Notes under the pieces: generated by a model
The model's database searches: none
The model's input: only the letters and a program-made list of their open reading frames with translations
Told to the model about the DNA's origin: nothing
Assembly (NCBI GenBank): GCA_033961575.1
Contig: CM066731.1
Location: 135,897,001 to 135,961,000 of the forward strand
Direction: 5' to 3'
Length of the DNA: 64,000 nt
Source of the DNA: Aselliscus stoliczkanus
Lineage: Eukaryota > Chordata > Mammalia > Chiroptera > Hipposideridae
In this document: positions 22,321-34,275 of the stretch, piece by piece
Layout: every line of letters starts with the position of its first letter
How positions within the stretch are numbered: position 1 is the stretch's first letter
Made by a program: the position numbers and the translations under genes

Positions 22321-24329
22321 AAGACATTTAAAACAAAGCATTTGAGAGATATTTTAATTGCTGAAGCAGGAGACTGAGCCCCTACTGCTAGTTCCCACAG
22401 GGAGAGCCAGAAGGCAGAGTGTTGTCCTCAGCCTCCCAGGGAGTACACTGCTCATGGAGAGATTTGCTTTCCGTCTACTCAGAGGATGGGGCACTCTTTC
22501 TCCTGTGAGTACTCCTTGTTTACTCTTAACTTTTTAGTAAGGTGACAGCTATCCCAGTAGCTATAACTGTTGTTCCCAGAATCCCCCAAATCAGGTGTTT
22601 GTTTGTTTGTTTGTTTGTTTGTTTGTTTGTTTGTTTTGAGCAGGAAAGTTGATAAATTACTACTCTTTTCTCCTTGGTTTCCTACCAATAGTTCTACCAG
22701 CCTTGCTTTTTAATATGAAAAACCCAGCTTTAGAAATTCCAAATGAAACTTTTTCGCTCTCAACAAAAGCTGTCAATTGGAAATCAAAAGCACTTTTGCC
22801 TTCAGGGTGTTGTTTGAAGGATGAGTTTCTAAAAGCCTCATTAGATGCTCAAAAGCCAGACTGTATGCACTTGTAGGTGCAAACAGGCCAGAACAGAAGG
22901 GAATATAGCTACCAGAGTAATGTGTACAAGGAAGCCTGTAAAACAGTCTAATTTAATATGGCAAAATGGTGTCCTGCACTGGCACAATTGATTGTGCCAT
23001 AGACCCAAATAACCAAGACCCAAATCCAATTGTTCTGACTTCAACCAATACATTTTTTTCCCCTCTTTCTATGTCACTACAACACCTCTCTCACACATGA
23101 TCTCAAATTATTCATTTTAGACTTGTCAAGATCAATTATATACTAATAAGGTTTATTACTCATGATTATTACTAGAACTATTACATCTGTTTAACATTTA
23201 AATGTTCTTGTCAAGAAAATAAAAGTAATGCTACCATATTGACAAAAAAATATTAAAATTGAAAGCTATAAAAATAATCTACTCAGTACAATTGAAAAGT
23301 CTGGAGACTTTCAGTAAACGAATAAAATAAATAGGTTAAAATTCCCCTCTGCCTATTGGTGGTGTGGTCTGGGAAAATTACCTCCTTTCCATAAAAATGA
23401 AACCAATAATACTTACCAGAAACAGTTAATAGTATAAAGTACTTTTGACCCAGACCTATCTAATAAAAACTAATTTTAACTGATAAAAAATAAAATATTC
23501 TGAAAAAGAACATAAAATTTGTAAAAAAGAAGTTACATTTAGATATTTACTCTTCAGTATTTATTTAAATATTGTTTTATTTTGAATATTTGCAATAAAA
23601 AGAAAATTGCTTTCACACACTGGTTGAAATAATAAATTGTAATACTTTTTTTTGACTTACTAAAATTGTGATCTGCTCCTACTTTGAAACATTACTTGAA
23701 GTGAATGAAGAGACAACAGTGTTTCAATTTTACTTGTGAAAATTCAAGCATTCTACTACCAGATACACAAAAAATCAGATTCCCACAAGGTATACTTCAC
23801 TTGAAGAAGAAATTTTAAACATTGGTGTCATAAAAACACATTATGCTTTGCCTAAGACATCTAAGTGGTTTCTGATGTTTGGGCATTATGTAAATAATTT
23901 TTCTAAATATCTTTTGTGGATTTTCATTTTCATTTTGAAGACAAATTGGATTTCATGATGCTTAGCAGGCAACTGAAGTTTTTAAGCTTATGCACTATAC
24001 CCATTTTGTATTTTTTAAAATTCTTCTGTTATATAAATTTGATAAATACAACAAATACTTTCTCAAGTATATGTGTGATTTCTGTATTTTTGCATGTTCC
24101 TTCTGTTTCCAAAAACTGTAAAATTTATTTTAAAATGATAAAAAAGAAATATTTAGTATGCTGTGTTATATGTTTCCCCAAATTTAATAAATCCCAAATC
24201 CAAAAACTCATATTGATTAAAATCCCTCTGTCATTAGAATTACATGAAAATAATGTCCAGTCTGAGTAAAGATAGCTTTTTTTCATCTTACAAAATATTG
24301 GTTAAAATATTGAATATCTTCAGGTTAAC
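22321..24329. other. AT-rich DNA with (GTTT)n microsatellite
   Basis: The (GTTT)n/(AAAC)n run spans 22594-22637, about 11 units. Around it is unique-looking DNA with no gene found. The 117-codon frame at 23916-24269 has no recognisable domain; it lies in AT-rich DNA and is treated as chance. Confidence 0.45.
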
Positions 24330-24810
24330 CCTCTAAATTCACTCTCCATGCTTCCTTATCATATTCTGTTCCCTAGAAGACTGATCCATCAGGACTGCAT
24401 CCAATTGTTTCAATTGCCTTCAGATTTCCTATAGTGGCTGGGCAATGGGGGGGAGCACCACCAGGAGATGGGGATGTGGGTGGAGAGTGAGGTCAGCACA
24501 TTTATTCCCTGTTCTCTTCTTGTCTAGTTGCCATTTGGCTGTGCTCCTTTACTGAAGGTCACAACTTCTAGTAGGCATTCTTTTCCATATAGTTATCTTC
24601 TATAGGTTCTAGTAACCATTCCCTCTCCCTTTTCTTGCCCCTTGAGGTCTAGGAGTTGTAATAGCTTTCCAAAGTGCTACTCTGTGAGAATAACTGCGTT
24701 TCTTAAATCCTGCCCATACCTTTATAACTAGTCATTTTAATAAACTTCTCTTAAATGATCTGTATTGAAAAAGAGACTAGTTTACTTCCAGGACTCTGAC
24801 TAATACAGTT
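24330..24810 (+). repeat. Ancient interspersed repeat, family unresolved
   Basis: A block of moderate GC ending in 'ttacttccaggactctgact aatacag'. It also has 'ccctctcccttttcttgccc cttgaggtctaggagttgta' and 'cctgcccatacctttataac'. I recall this block order from a common old mammalian repeat, probably an L1M 3' end, but cannot name it with certainty. Confidence 0.35.
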
Positions 24811-26504
24811 TCTGAAAGAATTTTCTAAAATATTATATTTATATAGGTTAATATTTTGGTACTTATAAAATCTTTATATTTTATACATAAACTCAAAAGT
24901 GAACCCACTGCTAGTTTGTCATAGTAGTATATATTCTCAGTTGTCGTGACTATTCATTTCTCATTATGTCTTATCAGCTCCTTATTGTATATCTAGAGTC
25001 CATGTTGTTCAGTAATAACTAGAATGTTTCTTTACTGTTTACCTTCCCTAATTAACTTCTTAATCTTATCATTTCTGAAATTCCTTCAACTATTGGCTTT
25101 ATGCCCATGACTTTAAATTTTGTCAACAGCTGAGGTTAAATATTAACTTAAAATAATTAAAAGGGTGATGATAAATGTAACTTTAGGAAAGCAGATTAAA
25201 TAGGTTCCTAGAAGTACCTACATTACTTTGATTTCCTGAATACTATTAAACATTATGAAAATATACATTGTACAATTGTGAAGGTAGCTAGACAAAAGCA
25301 GTGATTGCAAGATCTAGCTTTTCCATAATCATATTATGTCATTGACTATTCCTAGAAGTTAGGAGTATTTGAAACTCCAATAATGCAGAATTTAAGATAT
25401 TCAAAAAATGCTCAAGTGTCATGAGCAAAGTTCAAAATTTATTGAGATAAATAAAAAATGTAAGATTCCATGACGGGTAACTTCTGCCAATACAATAAAG
25501 AATCATATCACTGTAATGTTTGTAATTTCTATACCCGCTTGTATTTAGTGCTCAGATACCCAATACTATTAAGCTTGATTTAAAAAGTAACCCAAGTCCC
25601 TTCTTAATTGGCGCCCATACCTCTAATTTCACACAGCTTCAATATCTTCTCTAAATGGTTATCAGAATATATTTTCTGAAATAAAATTATCCTATTATAA
25701 GACTTTGAGTAGCTCCTATTACAAAGATCTACAAGATAAGTTAAAGACCATCACCAAATACCTATAAACACACTAAGCTATTTGAACTTCCTTGTATTTA
25801 GCTTTCTATTTCAAGCTTCTCAGCCATCGGTGCCATTCTCTGTGCTACGAATGCCTTTCTCCATCGTGGCTCTCTGCTGCACTCCCAATAACCTTTCAAA
25901 ATTCACCTCACATTGTGACAATGTACCTGATTTCTAAGCATATCCTGCCCCCAACACTAAGGAAAACATTTCTATTTTAGTGCTTAACCTGCATGTATTG
26001 ATTATAAAATTCCCTCTATTGGGCTATGAGTTCTTTAAGAGCAAAGACTGTGCCTGTTCATTGTCATTTTTCCTACACCAGCTCAGTGACTGGCATTAGA
26101 GATTATCAATACTGAATGCTGCATGAATGATGATGGAACTCCTGGGCAATTCTGATGACCATCATTCCTGCTGCCAGTACACTTATTCCACTTCTTTGAG
26201 CAGACAGTGTTTTAAGATTCAAACCAAATTCAGTCATATGTTGACACTAGATGAGGTGGAAGAAGCACTCTTTCTTGCAAAAGAATCCCAATTGATAATT
26301 CTAAATATTGGGAGGGAAAGAGAAAAATCACCATTAGAACACTACAGTATTAACTGCTGCAGGCAAGGTCGATCAATGTATGTTAAAATTAGTGGGCAGA
26401 GCTTTAAGGAAAATAGGATATTTGCAATAGTCTCAACTATCTCCTCCCAAATATTTATTAGTTACAGAGAGAAAAAAATAACTTTGCAGTGGTGGAAACC
26501 TGGC
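24811..26504. other. AT-rich DNA, no supported gene
   Basis: A 153-codon plus frame (26127-26588) is the longest outside the CpG island. Its predicted product has no motif that I recognise, no clear upstream exon context, and its end runs into the old repeat at 26505. I regard it as chance. Confidence 0.3.
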
Positions 26505-26835
26505 AGACACCACCTTAACCAAGTTAACATCACCAGTATGCACTATGCACTCATGTCAATGTCACGCATCTCCAATATGATACAATGAGGACACTTTACC
26601 CCTGTGGCATCTTTCCCAGTGTCTCAGGAGCCCAGAATAACCATGAGAAACAGCAGACAAACTTGATTTGAGGGACATTCTACAAAATATTCAGCCCTTA
26701 CTCTTCAAAATAATCATGGTCATGAGAGACAAGGACAAACCAAGCAAGGGACTGTCACAGATTAGAGGAGACTAAGAGGACATTAATGCTATGAGAAATT
26801 TGGAAAAGAAAAGATACATTGATTTAAAAAACTGG
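26505..26835 (+). repeat. Ancient repeat, same family as 32870-33290
   Basis: Contains 'ctggcagacaccaccttaac' then 'atcaccagta'. The later copy at about 32890 reads 'cctgacagataccattacct' and then 'attatcagtaa'. Both go on to a 'aggacattaatg / aggacataatagg' block. The family name is not certain; an L1M-type 3' region is possible. Confidence 0.35.
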
Positions 26836-26859
26836 CACATCTGAATAAATGTCATAGAT

Positions 26860-27105
26860 TAGTTAAAAGATAAAAATAAATACATAATTGGAAGTTGGTA
26901 CCTTTTGCCCACAGTTTAAACTTCTAGTTATAAAATAAATAAGTATTGGGATACAGTGTATATTATTATTGACTATTGTTAATAATACTGTAGTGTATCT
27001 GTGAACATTGCTAAGTGAGTAGATCTTAAAAGTTCTCATCATATGCAAACAAATTGTAACTATGTGTGGCAATGGATGTTGATGATACTTTATTATGGTG
27101 ACCAT

Positions 27106-27164
<59 letters not shown>

Positions 27165-27235
27165 TGCAATTATTATGTTGTACACCTGAAACTAATATAA
27201 TGATACGTGTCAATTATACTTAAATAAAATATTTT
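26860..27235 (+). repeat. L1 (L1MA/MB-like) 3' end, plus strand, with (AT)n expansion
   Basis: The order 'ttctagttataaaataaata', 'gagtagatcttaaaagttct', 'gtaactatgtgtggcaatgg', 'ttatgttgtacacctgaaac' and 'caattatacttaaataaaat' is the L1MA/MB 3' untranslated region, ending in its AATAAA. A perfect (AT)n run of about 26 units fills 27110-27162. Confidence 0.75.
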
Positions 27236-27490
27236 TTTTGTGTGTGAGGAGGACATTTTTCCAAAATATTTTTTATTAAATTTATTGGGATGACATTGGT
27301 TAGTCAAATTGTATAGGCTTCAGATGTACAATTCTATAATACATCATCTATATAGTGCATTGTGTGTTCACCACCTAGAGTCAGTTCTTCCGTCACCAGA
27401 TATTTGACTCTCCTCCTATATTACACCCTCCCCCCTTACCTTCTGGTAACCACTAAACTGTTGTTGTCTGTGTCTATGAGTTTTTGTTCC

Positions 27491-27593
27491 TTTTTTTTTT
27501 TTTTTTTTGAGGGCAGCGTCACTGACCCTCATATGTGGGACCCGAACCAGAGCCACCAGCTTTGCAAGCCAGTGCTTAACCACCGAACCACTT
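27491..27593 (-). mobile_element. Short tRNA-derived SINE nested in L1
   Basis: Poly-T, then GAGGGCAGCGTCACTGACCC, and a decayed head ending AACCACTT at 27593. The target duplication is gagtttttgttcc (27478-27490) against gagtttttgtttc (27594-27606). It lies in the 3' part of the minus-strand L1, so it is younger than that L1. Confidence 0.9.
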
Positions 27594-27786
27594 GAGTTTT
27601 TGTTTCTTTGTCATGTTCCTTTGTTGCTTTCAGTCTTATACCCCACATATGAGTGAAATCATATGGTTCTTGACTTTCTCTGACTCATTTCGCTTAGCAT
27701 GATAATCTCAAGATCCATTCATGTTGTTGCCAAAGGCACTATTCCATCTTTTCTTACTGCAGAATGTATTCCATTGTGTATATATA

Positions 27787-28473
27787 CTACACCTTCTTTA
27801 TCCAATCATCTATCGAAGGACATTTTGGTTGTTTCCATGTCTTGGCCACTATGAATAATGCTGCAGTGAACACTGGGGTACATATATCTTTATGGATAAG
27901 TGTTTTCAGATTTTTTGGGTAGTTACCCAAGAGAGGGATTGCTGGGTCATATGGTAATTCTACTCTTAATTTCTTGAGGAATCTCCACTCTGTCTTCCAT
28001 TGTGGCTGCACCAATCTACATTCCCACCAACAGTGTATGAGGGTTCCTTTTCCTCCGCAGCCTCTCCAACACATATTATTATTTGTCTTGTTGGTAATAG
28101 CCATTCTAACAGGTGTGAGGTGGTATCTCATTGTGGTTTTGATTTGCATTTTCCTAACAGCTAGTGAAGTTGAGCGTTTTTTCGTATATCTGTTGGCTGT
28201 TTGTGTCTTCTTGGGAGAAGTGTCTGTTCAGACCTTCTGTCAATTTTTTACTCGGATTGTTTATTTTTCTGTTGTTGAATTGTACAAGTTTTTATATATT
28301 TTGAATAATAACCCCTTATCAGAAGCGTTGTTTGCAAATATCTTCTCCCATTTGGTTGGTTGCCTCTTTGTTTTGTTGATGGTTTCTTTTGCTGTGCAGA
28401 AGATTTTTAGTTTGACATAGTCCCATTCATTTAATTTTGCTTTTACTCCCCTTGCCTTTGAGGTCAAATTCAA
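27787..28473 (-). pseudogene. L1 ORF2 C-terminal fragment
   Basis: Minus-strand frames carry the C-terminal text of L1 ORF2: [18 protein letters not shown] and [11 protein letters not shown] in the frame at 28261-28473. The frame at 27787-28149 has [29 protein letters not shown] and [11 protein letters not shown], and ends in [12 protein letters not shown]. The CWRGCG...HCWWEC block is the conserved Cys-rich C-terminal domain. The reverse transcriptase and endonuclease domains are absent because of 5' truncation. The antisense frame at 27974-28420 is a shadow. Confidence 0.9.
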
Positions 28474-28613
28474 AAACCCTCTCTGAGGTCCATAAGTTTA
28501 GTGCCTATGCTTTTCTTCTATCTTATTTATTCTTTCAGGCCTTATGTTTAGGTCTTTGATCCATTTTGAGTTAATTTTAGTATATGGTGACAGATATCAA
28601 TAAAATCTTTTGA

Positions 28614-28859
28614 AATAAATGAGTAAATAAAATTATTTTTCTTGACAAAAAATGTCAGAAATATCTTTTATTGCCTCAGATAAAAATCTACAGTCATAGT
28701 TTGATTTTTTTAGCCAAAGTTATTGTTTTTCCTTTTATTTTGGCCCACACCAATTCAGTTTAAATACAAACCCTATTAACATAGCAAAAGTTTGAATGTT
28801 TTCCCTGTTCCCTTGTACAACTCTCATTTACTTTTATATTTACTTGAGACTATGTTAAA
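28614..28859. other. AT-rich DNA, nothing recognised
   Basis: No feature supported. Confidence 0.3.
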
Positions 28860-29050
28860 TGTTTTTTCACATTTACTAACTCCAGTAATTTTGACAACTT
28901 CATTTCAGAAATGAGGAAAGTGGTATGAAAGGAAGGGATGTTATTTGTTCAGATTCCATAGCCAATAAGTGTTGGAGCACAGATTGGAACTCATTATTTT
29001 ATTACTCCAAAACCCATTCATTAAAACTCTCTGCTATGCTTCTTCCTTCA
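28860..29050 (-). repeat. MIR SINE fragment, minus orientation
   Basis: 'actccagtaattttgacaac', 'catttcagaaatgaggaaag' and 'aagtgttggagcacagattg' match a reversed MIR (ctcacaacaaccctatgagg, cattttacagatgaggaaac, taagtggcagagccaggatt). Confidence 0.6.
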
Positions 29051-29555
29051 AAAATCAACAGCCTAAAGTTCACATTTATAAGAAGTATGTATCTGAAACT
29101 TAATTCAGTAAATAAAATTTAACCTGTGAGAGCTTTCTTGAAACTAGAATCATCTTTTATGAGATAAATCCATACAATCATTTACTTACACTTTATTAAT
29201 TCTCTTCCAAACTCATGGCACAGTACAAACATTTTTCAAAAAAATAATCTAATTTTATTAATTAGATACTTTAGGTTATTATAGTCTTCATTTAACAGTG
29301 TATAGATTTTTTAATGGAACATTGTATTTATAGATAGTGGTATCCATTTAAAATCTTCTGAAGCTTATTTTTATTTGGAAAATGGGTGATCCTTACCTGC
29401 ACTATGAGTATCTGTGAACAACTTGTATAATTTTGAAATTGTTTCTGGAGAGTTTCATTTTTTTTTTTTTTTTTAAATTGACAATTGGCTTGCACAGTCA
29501 CATTTTTTGAAAACCAGCCAATTTCCATTGAACTGATAGCACTTCATCTGTGTGT
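29051..29555. other. AT-rich DNA, nothing recognised
   Basis: Includes a poly-T run at 29459-29474. No gene. Confidence 0.3.
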
Positions 29556-30500
29556 ATTCTCAGGTTGCTGGGTGGAAGGCTGTTGACACAGAACCAACAT
29601 GAGAAGCCTGTGTTCTAGCAATTCTTGCTACAAATTGCCTTTTGCAGAAGAGCAACAGTTAGAATTATTTCACCCCTGTAATGAAAGAGAAACTCAGTGA
29701 GAGAACGTCTTTTATTGTTAGATTGTGATAGGAGCCAATGTTCTCTTTGCATTTTAAAGCATGGTACCATTTTCCTAAATCACATTATGTCAGGCCCAAT
29801 CATATAAGTGCCTTGTGTTGCTCGGCTTTTCTGTCAAGCCCTATCACCAGGCCTGGGTAAATTCTGATATGGAATTTTGAAGAGAATTTAAGACATTAGC
29901 ATTCTAGTAAAAAACCACAAATCATAATTTTGAAATAAAAAAGGTTGTTGTTTTTTTTCCCCAAAATAATTTTTAGACAATCTACAATATATTATTTGTT
30001 TTCTACCTTATTGAGGAAAAAAATAATGTAATTCTATTTGCAATAAAATTTCTGTTTGTTGGTTTTTTTGTTTGTTTGTTTGTTTTTTGTATTTTAAGTA
30101 TATAAGACTTCAGTGGACAAAATATCTTTTGAACTCAGAAATTTTTGTGCCAATAAAACTGCTTTGATCAAACTTTCCAGGCCTGCAAATGCTGGCGCAG
30201 AAGAGCCACATCTCAGGAGACCCTTCTGGCCATTAGGCCAGGCCGTTCCATGAAACCGGTCCAAGGTATTCTCTTTTTATCATGACCAGCTTCCACAGAA
30301 CACACGCACTACCAGCTGGAGTGCACGTGAACTGAAACTAGCGGTAGAAACCTGACCTGGATTAAGATCTGTGTTTTCCCTCATTTCCAGGGCTGTTGCA
30401 TTGGGCTGTTGCATTCCAAGTGTTATTTTGTGTTCTGTCTTTCTTGTGGAATAATGGCCCTTTCACTCTTTCCAGTAAACAGGGCCTCTAACAAATGACA
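29556..30500. other. GC-richer, repeat-poor stretch
   Basis: Two blocks (about 29556-29890 and 30165-30500) are less AT-rich than their surroundings and contain no repeat that I recognise. Within the second block a perfect 13-bp tandem, GGGCTGTTGCATT x2, lies at about 30390-30415. Open frames are short. It could be conserved noncoding DNA; this cannot be judged without an alignment. Confidence 0.35.
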
Positions 30501-30559
30501 ATGTAATGGGTTGGAGGGTAAAGATATAACAGGAATGAGTGCAGACGTCAAGTGTTTTC

Positions 30560-31850
30560 AAGTCAGAAGTGCATATTTTGTTTCAGGAGCAGAAGAAAAT
30601 TTGAGTAATGAAGTGATTCAAGTAAACTGACATATAAGTTTAACACGATTCTAACAAAGGAGTGTTTTGGGGTCAAAGGTAGAGAGGAAGATGTGATAAG
30701 GAAATGTAATAAAATGATTCCAAAGTTCATTTGGAAAAATAAACTTGAGAGAATAGTGATGGAACTTTTGAAGAGGACATAAGGAGCGGAAATAAGAAGG
30801 GGAACTTGTCCAACAGATATTTTTAAACAATTATAAGCTGAGGTAATTAATAGTGTTTTATTGCAGGAATAGACATGAAATATAAATGGGAAAGGGGTGC
30901 GGCTAGCCCACATGGTGACTTTATTCATAGAGCCCTTTCACCCCCATCCTGCCAGGGAAGTTCTGCAGGAGCTCTTAGCTCAGGATGCCTCTGAGGTTAG
31001 AAAAGGTGCCCCTTTCTCCAGGCTCATGGGTTCTACTGGCTTAGCTGGCAGAAGAGCCTAGCTGGATTTCAGTTTTTATTGCACCTTTTTTGGGGAGTTT
31101 TATTTGATTGTACATACTGTTTGACTATACCTGGAAGTTCCTCATAAACAAATCCTATTTTATATCTAAATTAATATATGATAAGGATTACTTCTAAAAT
31201 CACTGGGGAAAGAATGGATCATTTAGTGAATGGTGTTGGACAACTAGGTAATTATCCTGGGGGGAGGCAAAAAAAAGGACAAATGCCTTATCTTAGATTT
31301 CATATCAAACTAAATTGGAAAGAAAAAAGCAAAATATTAAACTACAAAATACTAGAGGAAAACATAGGTTATTAGTTCAGATGGAGTGTTTTTATCTGCA
31401 TTACAGAAAAAAAACAAAACCCACAGAAATCATAAAAGACTACATTTAAAGAAATTCTATATAGTCCAAAAAAACTAACAAAGTTATTTTAAATCAAGTT
31501 TAAAGAAATAAATATCTATGTTTTTGTTTTTTTCTGTTAGAGATTAATATATACATGTATATATTAAGGAACACTTAAAAATCAATAAGGAAAGGAAAAA
31601 TATACAAATCCATAGAGAAAAGTGAAAAATGAACAAAATATATAAATAGCCAGTCCATAAAGAAAATATAAATGCTTATTAACTGTATGAAAGCATATCC
31701 AGCTTTATTAACAGTGAAAATAATAGAAATGGATATAACAATTGAGCTATTTTTTTACTTCAGTTATATGAAAACTTAAAAGTGTTTGGAGAAAAAAGCA
31801 ACAAACAAGATAGAATTGTTTACATAATAGCATTTACATATATTAAAAAT
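30560..31850 (+). repeat. Old L1/HAL1-type LINE relic
   Basis: The plus strand shows, in order, 'tgattccaaagttcatttgg aaaaataaa', 'ttagtgaatggtgttggaca actagg', 'taaactacaaaatactagag gaaaacatagg', a 'atagagaaaagtgaaaaatg aacaaa' block, and 'ataaatgcttattaactgta tgaaa'. These follow the L1 ORF2 3' half in order, heavily mutated. The antisense frame 30563-30928 and sense frame 31178-31375 belong to it. Confidence 0.55.
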
Positions 31851-32333
31851 GCATATAAAATAAATATTTTGCAAGAATACCTATATAAACAAAAAAAATA
31901 CACGTTAAAAACGTTAGAATGAGTACTTCTGTTGGGTGAGTGAATGGGAGGAAATGAGGATAAAAGTGAATCATTAAATAAAATTGAGATGGGCATGTGG
32001 GGACTGGCAGGACTAGGGTGTGTCAAATGCTGAGAAGCATGCTTTAAACAACCAACCATCCACAGCTGAATTTTTTTACTAACTACATAGGTAAATAAAA
32101 TACATCTTGAAGAAATGACACTATATATTGTTCCTAGGAGTAGATGTTTGTATAAACTTTCCATAATTAGTTTGACAATATGAATTTCAACTATTAAGGA
32201 TAATGGAAATAGAAGTCTGATATTCACTGGAGGAGAAGGGAGTTAGAAATATGGAAAGTGGTATTGTACTGGAATTGGAGGTAAAGGTATGAATCATGGC
32301 ATTAAAGATGAAATATAGATAGATGATACAAGA
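31851..32333. other. Unassigned AT-rich DNA
   Basis: The tail of the preceding L1 relic may extend here. The 135-codon minus frame (31820-32227) has no recognisable domain. Confidence 0.3.
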
Positions 32334-32335
32334 TA

Positions 32336-32382
<47 letters not shown>
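32334..32382 (+). repeat. (GATA)n microsatellite
   Basis: About 12 tandem TAGA/GATA units, nearly perfect. Its antisense produces the LSIYLSIYLS frames at 32187-32583, which are not genes. Confidence 0.97.
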
Positions 32383-32384
<2 letters not shown>

Positions 32385-33412
32385 GTGTGTGTATTCCTTT
32401 ATTTTGGCTACTGAGAGGGCGTAAGTGAAGCAAAAGCCTAATAGCAATGACATTGGACTTGGAGCTCAGCTTCCAAATACCATCCTTTAGTGAAAGGAAC
32501 TGGCTTCTTTGGAGAAATGGCTGATTCCAGGGCTGGAGCTGGGATATTATAAGATGAGACTTGAATGGCTTTTTGTTCCCCAAAGTCAGAAGTGCTCGTG
32601 AATGATGGAGACGTGGCTAAAAGACATGGAAGTCAACTTGAAAGGGCTATGTCTGGCCAAATCTGAGACAATTTGAGTCAAATTGAGTCAAAATAAATTA
32701 TGGTAGTAACAGATAAATAAAATAACATTTGAATAAAATAGCAAACCATGTGCCTACACTAATATAAATAAATAATTGAATAAATTGAAAGTTTAATGAG
32801 GAATGAAATTTTTATATAGTTTTGAAGTACCGCCTCAGAAAATATTTACCAATCACCAAGGAAAAGAGATTAACATTACAAAGGAGAAGCCTGACAGATA
32901 CCATTACCTTAATCAAATGAAGATTATCAGTAATACGACAAATAAAAATTAGGTACAACTTGGTAGAATTGTTTTCTTAAAAAAGAATGTACACTTTTGT
33001 GTTTACCAGACAAAGATTCATAACCTGAATCTCTCACAATAAATTTAAGGACAATGTAAGTAGAGAGCAATTCTCAAAAGTATCAACATTGTAAAAAAGA
33101 CATGATAACTGCATGTAACATGTGATCTCAAACTGGACTGTTTCTATAAAGGACATAATAGGGAAATTGCAGAAACTTGAATGGGACCAAACAGATAGAC
33201 ATGTATCAATGCCAGTTTCCTGATTTTTTGATGGTTTACTTTCTTTGTGGAAAGGTCAGTATTTGTAGAAAGTATGCAAAAGTATTTGGGAAAGCTCAGG
33301 TGTCATGTTGACAAGTTACAGTTAACCAGTTCAAGAAAAACATATTTTGTGCTGTACATGCAACTTCCCTAACTTGACATTTTTTTCCCCAAAATAATAA
33401 TAAAAAAGCCTA
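32383..33412 (+). other. AT-rich DNA with ancient repeat (32870-33290)
   Basis: 32870-33290 holds the second copy of the family noted at 26505, including a 'ggacataatagggaaattgc' block and 'caatgccagtttcctgattt'. The rest is unassigned. Confidence 0.35.
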
Positions 33413-33848
33413 CTTGGCACTGTCATGGCGGGCATGCTGGAGAAGACTATTGGCCTTGCGGAACTCGCTGTATGTGAGAGTCCACATGAGAGGCTAAGAA
33501 TATTGTACACAAAGATTCTTGATGTTCTTGAACAAATCCCTAAAAATGCAGCATAGAGAAAGTATACAGAACAGATTACAAATGAGAAGCTGGGTATGGT
33601 TAATGCAGAACCAGATGTTAAAAAATTAGAAGACCACTTCAGGGTGGGCAAATGGAAGAGGTGATTCTTCAGGCTGAAGATGAATTAAATCTGGCAAGAA
33701 AAATGACACAATGGAAACCGTGGGAGAGTTTAGTGGGAGAGCCTCCTGCCAACCAATGGAAATGGCCAATATAATCGTTATTGAATTACTTGTGTGTTGA
33801 CAGGAAAATGATATAAGTAACTGTTCTGTTATTTCAAAACAAACAAAC
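33413..33848 (+). pseudogene. NDUFA5: Processed pseudogene of NDUFA5 (complex I B13 subunit)
   Basis: The reading frame from ATG 33425 matches NDUFA5, an accessory subunit of mitochondrial complex I of 116 residues. Recognisable segments include [44 protein letters not shown] and, near the end, QWKWPI followed by TAA at 33772-33774. The copy is intronless: 350 nt from ATG through stop against 351 expected. It is dead: codon 44 (33554-33556), Tyr in the parent, is TAG, and a 1-nt deletion near 33636 (codon 71) shifts the frame. Short 5' and 3' untranslated parts, an A-rich tail (33835-33853) and a 10-bp duplication aaaaagccta (33403-33412, 33849-33858) show L1-mediated retrocopying. Confidence 0.95.
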
Positions 33849-33858
33849 AAAAAGCCTA

Positions 33859-34275
33859 TACTCTAACCTTGAGAATCTACTTCTAGATATTTATTCTAAG
33901 GAAATAATAGACAAGGGATAGGCATATATGTGTATAAAATAGATGGTGCACAAAAATATGGTTTCTTTGTTTCTAATATTAAAAAAAAGTTTGATAAACA
34001 CTGGTTTATCAAAGGGGGAAAGCCTATAATGTACTGGTATATTGTTATAAAGCAGTATGTATAAGTATACTTCCGTGTGAAAAAAGGGAAAGAAAAGTAT
34101 AAGTGAATGTCAGTACTGGGTAACGCCTTTTCCCTACTCCTGATTTCCATGCTAAAATATTTTTTTTCTGGGTCTTTACTCATTTGCTTTTGGTGAGGTA
34201 TTGTGACATATTTGATAAATACATTTAGGAATAAATCTCAGAAGAATTACTGCATATGCAGGGTTAAGCTACACT
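33859..34275. other. AT-rich DNA, nothing recognised
   Basis: No gene. The minus frame at 33896-34183 has no recognisable motif. Confidence 0.3.

Larger units (their letters stand above)
27236..28598 (-). mobile_element. 5'-truncated L1 (LINE-1), minus strand
   Basis: Read on the minus strand, this has the end of L1 ORF2 and a 3' untranslated region (27240-27480 plus strand: tttattgggatgacattggt, attctataatacatcatcta). The 5' side is missing. The two borders carry similar words, aataaaatattttt at 27222 and aataaaatctttt at 28599, a plausible decayed target duplication. So it inserted at the end of the plus-strand L1. A SINE sits inside it (27491-27593). Confidence 0.85.

Noticed and set aside
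26127..26588. 153-codon plus-strand frame as a gene
   Set aside because: No recognised motif, no splice or promoter support, and its end runs into an old repeat.
27974..28420. 148-codon plus frame with hydrophobic stretches, like a membrane protein
   Set aside because: It is the antisense of the L1 ORF2 C-terminus on the minus strand.
32187..32583. LSIYLSIY repeat protein on the minus strand
   Set aside because: It is the (GATA)n microsatellite in translation.
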